IMG/VR virus record: IMGVR_UViG_3300020394_000014
Span: 1-44,118 of that record
Length of the DNA: 44,118 nucleotides
Strand: one strand, 5' to 3'
Origin: a virus
How positions within the stretch are numbered: the stretch's first letter is position 1; every line of letters begins with the position of its first letter. Under the pieces are notes generated by a model. The model had not been told where the DNA came from and searched no databases. It saw only the letters and a list, made by a program, of their open reading frames with translations. Positions 7,322 through 13,798 of the stretch are shown piece by piece. The translations under genes and the position numbers were made by a program.

Positions 7322-8197
7322 ATGACAACACAAATCACTACTATTGATACCAATAACTATGCTGAGATGGCTAAAGCTATGGGCATTGCAGCAGAGGGTG
7401 GTAACACAAAAGAGAAGGCAAGCACACTTGCTCGTCTTCGCATTAACCATTCGCCTATCTTAGGTAATGACCGTATCCTTGTGAAAGGGGGTACATATAA
7501 ATTGGATATCCCTGATGGGCCAACTTACTACGCTACGTCAGTAACAATACGCCCATACTTGCAACGCTTCATGTACAAGCGTTTTATTAAGGGTTCAGGT
7601 GATAAGCCAAACCGTTACGTTAAGACTGTGATGGCAGATAACCTTAATATTGACCTGAAAGATAACGATGGGGGCTTCAACTGTGGTAAGCCAGCAGGTT
7701 ACATTCAGGACTTCAAGTCACTGCCTGAGAAGACACAGGAACTCATCAAGCAGATTAAACGTGTACGAGTAATGCTTGGCACGGTAGAACTGCACGATGC
7801 AGTAGACGAAAACGGTAAAGCGGTGGATGTAGCCGATACCGCTTTCATCTGGGAGATTGAGAACCGTGACGCATTTAAGGATGTAGGCACTGTGTTTAAC
7901 AAGTTGAGCAAGATGAAGCGTCTGCCAGTACAGCATAGCATTACTGGTAATACGGAAGAACGTAAGCTGCCTAATGGCAATAGCTTCTACCTTCCTATAG
8001 TATCTCTGGACCTAACCAAGACACTTGAACTTGGTGATGTGGAGCAGACCAACTTTGGTGACTTCATGTCATGGGTACAAAACTACAATGAGTACATCAT
8101 CAACTCATGGTCAGAGAAGGCCATGCAAGAGGGTGAGGATATCGAGGGTGTTGACGATATTGTTGACATCGAATTTGAAGACGAAGAGGTTGCGTGA
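7322..8197 (+). CDS. Putative ssDNA-binding protein (acidic tail)
   Basis: A 291-aa protein of no recognised named family. The last ~25 residues are very acidic (ending DIEFEDEEVA), as in T7 gp2.5 and bacterial SSB, where the tail recruits partners. The body is beta-strand rich (YKLDIPDGPTYYATSVTIRP, then basic MYKRFIKGSGDKPNR). It sits between DNA polymerase and an exonuclease and has its own strong promoter, as expected for a protein needed in large amounts. The role is inferred from tail, context and promoter. The stop overlaps the next gene's start (ATGATGA). Confidence 0.6.
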   Translation: MTTQITTIDTNNYAEMAKAMGIAAEGGNTKEKASTLARLRINHSPILGNDRILVKGGTYKLDIPDGPTYYATSVTIRPYLQRFMYKRFIKGSGDKPNRYVKTVMADNLNIDLKDNDGGFNCGKPAGYIQDFKSLPEKTQELIKQIKRVRVMLGTVELHDAVDENGKAVDVADTAFIWEIENRDAFKDVGTVFNKLSKMKRLPVQHSITGNTEERKLPNGNSFYLPIVSLDLTKTLELGDVEQTNFGDFMSWVQNYNEYIINSWSEKAMQEGEDIEGVDDIVDIEFEDEEVA

Positions 8198-9063
8198 TGA
8201 ACCATCCTGCTGAGTTGGCGTTGCATCAGTACATGGAGAAAGCTGCTAATGGCGACACTACCATGTCACCTGATACTATCAAGCAAGTAGCGCAAGATGT
8301 ATCAGATGCACTGCAACGTCAGTTTGGCGGGGGTAACAAGCGAGATGGGTTTCGCCTACGTATGTCTAATGTAGGCAGACCCTCTTGCCAACTTTGGTTT
8401 GAACGTAACAAGCCAGAGACTGCGTTACCCAAGCCAACCACATTCGTCATGAACATGATGCTTGGAGACATCGTTGAGGCTGTCTTCAAAGGACTGTTAA
8501 AGGAGGCAGGAGTAGAATATGAAGACACTGAAAAGGTTACTCTTGAGTTGTCTGATACTTCTGTTAGCGGCTCATATGATATTGTCATTCGGGATGCAGT
8601 GGATGATATTAAGTCAGCTTCAAACTGGTCATACATCCACAAGTTCGACTCATATGATACCTTATCTGAGGGAGACACGTTTGGGTATGTCGGGCAGTTA
8701 GCCGGGTATGCCAAGGCTGCTGGCAAGAAAGCTGGTGGCTGGTGGGTTGTCAACAAAGCTAACGGAGACTTCAAGTATGTACCTGCTACAGGATTAGACG
8801 TAGACAAAGAGGTACAGAACATTGAAGACAACATCTCTCGTGCTATGGGAGATGAGTTAGTCAGATGCTTTGAGCCTGAGAAAGAAACCTTCAACGGTAA
8901 AGAGACAGGCAACCTTGTATTGAATAAGAACTGCACGTTCTGTTCATACAAACATGCTTGCTGGCCTAAGATGGTAGAACTACCTGCCGTTAAGTCCAAA
9001 GCAAAAGACCCTAAGATTGTATCTTACATTGAACTAAGAAAGGAGTATAGAAATGCAGGATGA
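8194..9063 (+). CDS. Cas4/RecB-like PD-(D/E)XK exonuclease with Fe-S cysteines
   Basis: 289 aa. Nuclease signature: Glu95 (GDIVEAVFKG), Asp129 (GSYDIVI) and the Asp138-Ile-Lys140 motif. Four cysteines, Cys65 (RPSCQLWFER), Cys247, Cys250 and Cys256 (CTFCSYKHAC), match the split Cx..Cx2Cx5C pattern that holds a 4Fe-4S cluster in Cas4 and AddB nucleases. It probably degrades or resects DNA ends during host-genome breakdown or recombination-dependent replication. In T7-like layouts an exonuclease sits here next to endonuclease I. ATG 8194 and 8197 are both possible starts. Confidence 0.82.
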   Translation: MMNHPAELALHQYMEKAANGDTTMSPDTIKQVAQDVSDALQRQFGGGNKRDGFRLRMSNVGRPSCQLWFERNKPETALPKPTTFVMNMMLGDIVEAVFKGLLKEAGVEYEDTEKVTLELSDTSVSGSYDIVIRDAVDDIKSASNWSYIHKFDSYDTLSEGDTFGYVGQLAGYAKAAGKKAGGWWVVNKANGDFKYVPATGLDVDKEVQNIEDNISRAMGDELVRCFEPEKETFNGKETGNLVLNKNCTFCSYKHACWPKMVELPAVKSKAKDPKIVSYIELRKEYRNAG

Positions 9064-9253
9064 ATTACAGGAACTATTAGACCAGATTAAAGAAGCAGAA
9101 GCACATCTCGTAGAACTACGTAAAGAGTATCGTGAGAAACGCACTGCTGGTCTGAGAGCGGCCATTGAAGCACGTAACGAAGCAGACGCTATGATACGTG
9201 AAGAAATGAAAGCTATGGGATATAGTGGCCTTACGTGGAGAAACCTACGGTAA
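9053..9253 (+). CDS. Small coiled-coil protein (66 aa)
   Basis: Almost entirely a charged helix (MQDELQELLDQIKEAEAHLV...), with hydrophobic residues at heptad spacing over residues 1-50, so a short dimeric coiled coil is likely. It overlaps the exonuclease by 11 bases, with AAAGGAG just upstream of ATG 9053. It ends in TAATG shared with endonuclease I. Its position between two nucleases suggests an accessory role, but no function can be assigned. Confidence 0.65.
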   Translation: MQDELQELLDQIKEAEAHLVELRKEYREKRTAGLRAAIEARNEADAMIREEMKAMGYSGLTWRNLR

Positions 9254-9714
9254 TGCCACCTAACTTCAAACAATTTAAAGCAGCACGAAAGTATGGGTAT
9301 CGTAGCGGCCTTGAACTCAAGATTGCAGAGTCACTCAAAGAGTTAAAGGTTAAATATGATTACGAGTATATCAAGATAGAATGGGAAGACCTTGCCTATC
9401 GTACATATACACCAGACTTTGTGCTGTTTAATGGTATCATCATTGAAACTAAGGGCATGTTTACTGCTGCTGACAGACGTAAACACCTTGCAATTAAGAA
9501 GCAGCATCCTAAGTTAGATATACGGTTTGTGTTTGAAAACAGCAGACGTAAGCTACGTAAGGGTGCTAAGTCCTCATATGCTGAGTGGTGTATTAAGTAC
9601 GGATTTAATTATTATGACCGCATCATTCCAGAGGATTGGCTGAAAGAAAAAGGCAAGAACAAACATCCTAAGTTTATTAAGTTTACGGGAACTAAAGTGA
9701 AAAGGAGCAGATAG
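9253..9714 (+). CDS. Endonuclease I / Holliday junction resolvase (T7 gp3 type)
   Basis: 153 aa from ATG 9253. The active site YRSGLE (Glu21), TPDF (Asp55) and ETKG (Glu65, Lys67) falls almost exactly at T7 endonuclease I numbering (Glu20, Asp55, Glu65, Lys67). The segment RKHLAIKKQHPKLDIRFVF is also typical of the family. It resolves branched DNA before packaging and can help degrade host DNA. GTG 9235 would add 6 residues, but the T7-like spacing and the TAATG junction favour 9253. Confidence 0.92.
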   Translation: MPPNFKQFKAARKYGYRSGLELKIAESLKELKVKYDYEYIKIEWEDLAYRTYTPDFVLFNGIIIETKGMFTAADRRKHLAIKKQHPKLDIRFVFENSRRKLRKGAKSSYAEWCIKYGFNYYDRIIPEDWLKEKGKNKHPKFIKFTGTKVKRSR

Positions 9715-9715
9715 C

Positions 9716-10069
9716 ATGGACGAAAATGAGATGAAAATGAGGTCTGAAGACTTCTTGATAAGAGTAAGACCTTTTAAAGATAGAGACGGGTCATGGAATG
9801 GCGATATAGATTTATCTATCATTACACAACCGTCTAATAATTTACCTGACGAAGATTATAATCAGGTTATGCATTTCTGTAAAATGTTAGCATCGACAGT
9901 ACCTATAATGGAACGTGACGAAGAACTACGTGATAGAGTACATGATTATGTTATGGAAAATGTTGACGGAGAGTATACTTTTGAGGTAGAATCAGAGTCA
10001 CGAGTTATTGATAGAGAAGACAACGTAGTTACGATTGACTTTGGAACCAAAACAAAAGGGAGTGCATAA
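9716..10069 (+). CDS. Conserved hypothetical protein (117 aa)
   Basis: Acidic protein, MDENEMKMRSEDFLIRVRP..., with strand-rich ends (VRPFKDRDGSWNGDIDLSII and VESESRVIDREDNVVTIDFG) and a central helix. No family is recognised. AAAAGGAG ends 7 bases before ATG 9716. The stop is shared with the next start as TAATG at 10067-10071. Flanked by endonuclease I and a DUF3310 gene, so it is likely part of the DNA or nucleotide metabolism set. Confidence 0.65.
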   Translation: MDENEMKMRSEDFLIRVRPFKDRDGSWNGDIDLSIITQPSNNLPDEDYNQVMHFCKMLASTVPIMERDEELRDRVHDYVMENVDGEYTFEVESESRVIDREDNVVTIDFGTKTKGSA

Positions 10070-10359
10070 TGACAAGCTATAAGAATATTATGGAAAAGAT
10101 TGAACGAGATGCGAAGGAAGCATACGCTGGTGTTGATATGGTCAACAGTCCACCACACTACAATGAAGCAGGTGTTGAGTGTATTGACGCTATTGCTGCT
10201 GCATTAGGTGAGGGCTTTGAGTTTTATCTACAGGGCAACATCATGAAGTACCTATGGCGTTACCGTTACAAGAATGGTACAGAAGACTTGAAGAAAGCCA
10301 GTTGGTATCTTGACAAGTTGATTACAGAAGTCGAGGGCTGCTACGATGATGAGAGTTAA
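10069..10359 (+). CDS. DUF3310 protein (T7 gp1.7-like)
   Basis: The 96-aa protein has the DUF3310 signature: VNSPPHYNEAGVECIDAI, then GNIMKYLWRYRYKNG and LKKASWYLDKLI. In T7, gene 1.7 carries this domain and acts as an unusual nucleotide kinase on dGMP and dTMP. A role in nucleotide supply fits its place just upstream of ribonucleotide reductase, but kinase activity here is not established. Start ATG 10069 shares its A with the previous stop. Confidence 0.8.
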   Translation: MTSYKNIMEKIERDAKEAYAGVDMVNSPPHYNEAGVECIDAIAAALGEGFEFYLQGNIMKYLWRYRYKNGTEDLKKASWYLDKLITEVEGCYDDES

Positions 10360-10507
10360 AGTCTTCATGACTATTGATGTAGACCCAGATGAATATCCTG
10401 TACCTGCAGATGAAAATGTAGGCGAGGAAATAGAAGAAGGTATCCGTGAATACTTTTATGACATTGACGGAGCAACGATAAAGAATATTAAATATATACA
10501 GGAGTAA
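10346..10507 (+). CDS. Small acidic protein (53 aa), unknown
   Basis: ATG 10346 (or ATG 10349) starts MMRVKVFMTIDVDPDEYPV, and the frame runs to TAA 10505-10507. The protein is acidic, with a strand-helix-strand look (VKVFMTIDV, EEIEEGIREYFYD, TIKNIKYI). It overlaps the DUF3310 gene by 14 bases, and its final codons carry the AGGAG used by the next gene. I recall similar short proteins in other marine phages, without a function. Confidence 0.6.
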   Translation: MMRVKVFMTIDVDPDEYPVPADENVGEEIEEGIREYFYDIDGATIKNIKYIQE

Positions 10508-10511
10508 CCCT

Positions 10512-12455
10512 ATGCTAAGTAACCATTTACCTACAGACTATCAGAACTTTATTGCTCTGTCTCGTTATGCGAGATGGAAAGAAGATGAACAAAGAAGAGA
10601 GACATGGACTGAAACAGTCGCACGATACTTCGATTATCTTACTAGACATCTGCTCACTAAGCATAACTACAAACTGTCTGATGAACTGAGAGCAGAGTTA
10701 GAGACTGCTGTTCTTGACCAACATATTATGCCAAGCATGAGAGCCTTGATGACATCTGGTCCTGCACTAGACCGTTGCCATGTAGGTGGATACAATTGCT
10801 CATACGTACCCGTGGATAGCCCACGTGCGTTTGATGAAACAATGTACATACTCATGTGTGGCACAGGTGTAGGCTTCTCTGTTGAACGTCACAACATTGA
10901 GAAGCTACCAATCGTCAACGAAGACATGCATCACACAGGTACGGTCATCATTGTTGGCGATTCACGTCCGGGCTGGGCCAAATCACTGCGTGAACTCATC
11001 TCTCTCCTGTACGCAGGGCAAATACCAAAGTGGGATGTATCTGAAGTACGTCCTGCAGGTGCAAGGTTAAAGACCTTTGGTGGTAGAGCCAGTGGCCCAG
11101 CCCCGCTGGAAGAACTGTTTGAGTTTATCATTGAGAAGTTTAAAGGTGCAGCAGGTCGTAGACTATTCCCCATTGAGTGTCACGACATCATGTGTAAGAT
11201 TGGTGAGGTTGTAGTTGTCGGTGGGGTCAGACGCAGCGCACTCATCAGCCTGTCCAACCTGAACGATGACCAAATGAGTCATGCAAAAGCAGGTATGTGG
11301 TGGGAAAACGAAGGACAACGTGCGCTTGCAAACAACAGCGTTGCCTACAAAGGTAAGCCGCAGATGGGTACATTCATGCGTGAGTGGCTTTCACTGTACG
11401 AAAGTAAGTCAGGTGAGCGTGGTATATTCAATCGCAAGTCTGCACAAGTGCAAGCAGCTAAGAATGGACGTAGAGATGCGGAACAAGATTTCGGATGTAA
11501 CCCCTGTAGTGAAATTATATTACGTCCATATCAGTTCTGTAACTTATCTGAGGTTGTTGTACGTGAAACAGATACGCAGCAGACACTAACAGAGAAGGTA
11601 CGCTTGGCTACAATACTAGGCACGTTTCAATCTACTCTGACTGACTTTAAATACCTGCGTAGTATATGGAAGAAGAACACAGAGGAAGAACGTCTGCTTG
11701 GTGTATCTCTTACAGGTATCATGGATAACCAATTAACAGCAGGTAAGTCTGCTCATCTTGGTATGAACATTGGACAGACACTTGAGGCATTACGTGATGT
11801 TGCTATTGACGCTAACAAAGCTATGGCAAAGCAGCTAAAGATACCACAGTCCACAGCTATTACATGCGTTAAGCCATCAGGCACAGTGTCGCAGTTGGTA
11901 GATAGTGCATCAGGTATCCATGCTCGTCACAACCCATACTACATTCGTACTGTTCGTGGTGATAACAAAGACCCATTGACACAGTTCATGGTAGCACAAG
12001 GTATTCCAGCAGAGCCAGATGTCATGAAGCCAGACAGCACAACGGTGTTTAGCTTCCCAATGAAGTCACCTTCCAATGCCGTACACAGAACAACTATGTC
12101 GGCTATTGAACAGCTTGAGTTGTGGCTTATGTATCAGCGTTACTGGTGTGAACACAAGCCATCCGTAACAATCTCTGTGAAAGAAGAAGAGTGGATGGAT
12201 GTAGGCTCATGGGTGTATGAACACTTTGATGAAGTCTCAGGCATCAGCTTCCTGCCGTTCAGTGAGCATACATATAAGCAAGCACCCTATCAAGACTGTA
12301 CTAAAGAAGAGTACGAAGAGATGAAGGCACAGATGCCTATATCAATTGATTGGTCTGCATTGCAAGAGTTTGAGAAGGAAGACACTACATCAGGTGGGCG
12401 TGAGTTAGCCTGTACTGCAGGGGTATGTGAAGTAGTTGACTTAACAGCCGCATAA
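10512..12455 (+). CDS. nrdJ: Class II (B12-dependent) ribonucleotide reductase, monomeric
   Basis: 647 aa. The active-site pair Cys96 (GYNCSY) and Cys343, the thiyl-radical motif NPCSE (Asn330, Cys332, Glu334) and the C-terminal redox pair Cys634/Cys639 (CTAGVC) are all present. The spacings Cys332-Cys343 (11) and Cys634-Cys639 (5) equal those of Lactobacillus leichmannii RTPR (408-419, 731-736), so this is the monomeric adenosylcobalamin type. It reduces ribonucleotides to deoxyribonucleotides and ties dNTP supply to host or scavenged vitamin B12. AGGAG precedes ATG 10512. The stop is shared with a tiny membrane gene (TAATG). Confidence 0.93.
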   Translation: MLSNHLPTDYQNFIALSRYARWKEDEQRRETWTETVARYFDYLTRHLLTKHNYKLSDELRAELETAVLDQHIMPSMRALMTSGPALDRCHVGGYNCSYVPVDSPRAFDETMYILMCGTGVGFSVERHNIEKLPIVNEDMHHTGTVIIVGDSRPGWAKSLRELISLLYAGQIPKWDVSEVRPAGARLKTFGGRASGPAPLEELFEFIIEKFKGAAGRRLFPIECHDIMCKIGEVVVVGGVRRSALISLSNLNDDQMSHAKAGMWWENEGQRALANNSVAYKGKPQMGTFMREWLSLYESKSGERGIFNRKSAQVQAAKNGRRDAEQDFGCNPCSEIILRPYQFCNLSEVVVRETDTQQTLTEKVRLATILGTFQSTLTDFKYLRSIWKKNTEEERLLGVSLTGIMDNQLTAGKSAHLGMNIGQTLEALRDVAIDANKAMAKQLKIPQSTAITCVKPSGTVSQLVDSASGIHARHNPYYIRTVRGDNKDPLTQFMVAQGIPAEPDVMKPDSTTVFSFPMKSPSNAVHRTTMSAIEQLELWLMYQRYWCEHKPSVTISVKEEEWMDVGSWVYEHFDEVSGISFLPFSEHTYKQAPYQDCTKEEYEEMKAQMPISIDWSALQEFEKEDTTSGGRELACTAGVCEVVDLTAA

Positions 12456-12580
12456 TGATAGAGTGTAGTGGATTAGACCTATTGTGGTGGCAGTGGTGGA
12501 TACTCGTGATGATTACAGTAAACACCACGCTTAATTTAATAGTGTTCTTTAAGCACAGATTTAGAAAGGAGAAAACATGA
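12455..12580 (+). CDS. Tiny membrane protein (41 aa)
   Basis: Starts in TAATG with the reductase stop and ends in ATGA with the next start (12577). The peptide MIECSGLDLLWWQWWILVM... has one hydrophobic, tryptophan-rich segment from about residue 8 to 32 and a basic tail (FKHRFRKEKT), consistent with a single membrane span, tail inside. Coupling at both ends supports a real gene. Function is unknown. Confidence 0.55.
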   Translation: MIECSGLDLLWWQWWILVMITVNTTLNLIVFFKHRFRKEKT

Positions 12581-12822
12581 GTATAAAAAATGTTATGATA
12601 AACGCAACACGTTCTTATTTACTTGGTGGTGTGAATAAACATCTTGCTAATATAGAGGTGTATATGAATCAAACTGTAGGCATTGGAGAACACTCTGATG
12701 TTATAGAAACTATAGACTTAGAGCTTGACAAAGCTGCTGCTTATCATGATAAGTTAGAGATACTAACAAAGTATTTCCCACTTGAACAGACAGAGGAGAA
12801 AACAGATGACAATGAAACCTAG
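12577..12822 (+). CDS. Hypothetical protein (81 aa)
   Basis: MSIKNVMINATRSYLLGG... is a mainly helical, acidic-tailed protein (ends EEKTDDNET). No family is recognised. AAAGGAG ends 5 bases before ATG 12577. Its last codons overlap the next gene, which starts at 12806. Confidence 0.6.
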   Translation: MSIKNVMINATRSYLLGGVNKHLANIEVYMNQTVGIGEHSDVIETIDLELDKAAAYHDKLEILTKYFPLEQTEEKTDDNET

Positions 12823-13240
12823 TACACAAGACCGCAAGAAGTTTGACCTTGACCTACAGTATGGTGAGGTACGTGAACAAATGGTAGCTGACATGCTACA
12901 GAACAAGAAGATAGAGGTGAAATCAGAACGAGATGTATGGCAACGAACTGGAAACATTGCTATTGAGTATGAGTGCTATGGCAAGCCTAGTGGTATCAAT
13001 GCCACTGAATCAGATTATTGGTTTCATAACTTGTGTATCGGAGAGGATACGTTTGCTACACTGGTTTTTGATACAAAAAGTTTGAAGCGTATCATTGATA
13101 AGCTAGACCATAAGAAATCAGTTTCGGGTGGAGATAATAATGCAGCACGTATGTATTTACTTAACCTGCAGAAGCTGTTCTCATCGGATGTAATCAAAGC
13201 ATTTAAGGACAAAACAGATGGACTTAGAAACGCAAGCTAA
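12806..13240 (+). CDS. PD-(D/E)XK-like phage protein (144 aa)
   Basis: ATG 12806 is chosen because GAGGAG lies about 8 bases upstream; an in-frame ATG at 12782 lacks a comparable site. The core KKIEVKSERDVWQRTGN followed by IAIEYECYGKPSGI and SDYWFH has the ExK and Asp/Glu arrangement of restriction-endonuclease-like folds. Similar short proteins are frequent in phages next to replication genes. It may be a nuclease or an inactive relative. Fold assignment is by eye. Confidence 0.6.
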   Translation: MTMKPSTQDRKKFDLDLQYGEVREQMVADMLQNKKIEVKSERDVWQRTGNIAIEYECYGKPSGINATESDYWFHNLCIGEDTFATLVFDTKSLKRIIDKLDHKKSVSGGDNNAARMYLLNLQKLFSSDVIKAFKDKTDGLRNAS

Positions 13241-13598
13241 AGCATGGATGAAGGAGAAGTACAAAGACATGGAGATGAATGAATATCAACGTAAGTCGAT
13301 TGAGTTTGCCATCTATCCAGCCACGCACAGGATACTTTATCCTGCGCTTGGTTTGGCTGGTGAAGCAGGTGAGGTTGCTAACAAGGTAAAGAAGTTTATC
13401 AGGGATGGTGCTGACAAGGAAGCATTTGAAGTAAAGAAACTTGAAATAGCAGCGGAGATTGGTGATGTTCTATGGTACTGCGCTAATCTGGCAAATGACT
13501 TGGGTATCAATCTTTCTGATATTGCTAGTGAGAATTACTCTAAATTGTCAGGACGAAGTAAGCGAGGCACACTTGGGGGTGATGGAGATAATAGGTAG
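13218..13598 (+). CDS. mazG: MazG-like nucleotide pyrophosphohydrolase
   Basis: 126 aa. The MazG signature is clear: LGLAGEAGEVANKVKKFIRD, then EIAAEIGDVLWYCANLAND, giving the ExxE and ExxD metal-binding sets, and a typical ending SKRGTLGGDGDNR. The family hydrolyses (d)NTPs or (p)ppGpp-like nucleotides; phage versions are thought to adjust nucleotide pools. ATG 13218 has AAGGA about 9 bases upstream; ATG 13269 or 13275 are possible shorter starts. It overlaps both neighbours. Confidence 0.87.
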   Translation: MDLETQAKAWMKEKYKDMEMNEYQRKSIEFAIYPATHRILYPALGLAGEAGEVANKVKKFIRDGADKEAFEVKKLEIAAEIGDVLWYCANLANDLGINLSDIASENYSKLSGRSKRGTLGGDGDNR

Positions 13599-13734
13599 GA
13601 TACTTATGTATCTTATATTAGGTGTCATAACTATGTGGCTAGGCTATGTATTTAGCATGGCTGTTATTAACACTGTATGCGAGTGCATACGTACAGGACC
13701 GGGAGATGTATGGATATGGTTGAACTCGGATTAA
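13582..13734 (+). CDS. Small membrane protein (50 aa)
   Basis: ATG 13582 follows GGGGG and overlaps the MazG gene by 17 bases. MEIIGRILMYLILGVITMWL... holds one clear membrane span (about 4-29), followed by a cysteine-containing polar stretch and an aromatic end. The frame is open further upstream, but only inside MazG in another phase. Function is unknown. Its position at the end of the early block, next to another hydrophobic peptide, would suit a late membrane role, which is speculation. Confidence 0.5.
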   Translation: MEIIGRILMYLILGVITMWLGYVFSMAVINTVCECIRTGPGDVWIWLNSD

Positions 13735-13790
13735 TATGGATAGGATATCTACTGTTCCTATACTACGTGGATAAAAACTTGGGGGCTTAA
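13710..13790 (+). CDS. 26-aa hydrophobic peptide, last gene of + block
   Basis: GGGAG at 13701-13705 sits 4 bases before ATG 13710. The peptide MDMVELGLIWIGYLLFLYYV (plus DKNLGA) is a single predicted membrane span. Its TAA stop (13788-13790) lies in the loop of the block-ending hairpin and overlaps the stop of the convergent 1298-aa gene in a TTAA tetranucleotide. The gene is short, so confidence rests on the ribosome-binding site and the exact fit to the boundary. Confidence 0.45.
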   Translation: MDMVELGLIWIGYLLFLYYVDKNLGA

Positions 13791-13798
13791 CGGCCCCC
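13781..13798. terminator. Bidirectional terminator between convergent blocks
   Basis: GGGGGC (13781-13786) pairs with GCCCCC (13793-13798) around a 6-base loop. On the - strand the stem is followed by AAGTTTTT, a good intrinsic-terminator tail for the long structural block. On the + strand it is followed by TTGCTTTCTT, a weaker tail. Both flanking genes stop inside the loop. Confidence 0.8.

Noticed and set aside
8319-8999. 226-codon - strand open frame
   Set aside because: Antisense to the Cas4-like nuclease, which has conserved catalytic residues and fits the operon.
12725-12753. TTGACA with GATAAG after 17 bases, inside the 81-aa gene
   Set aside because: The -10 has only four of six matches and lies in coding sequence; no supporting leader.
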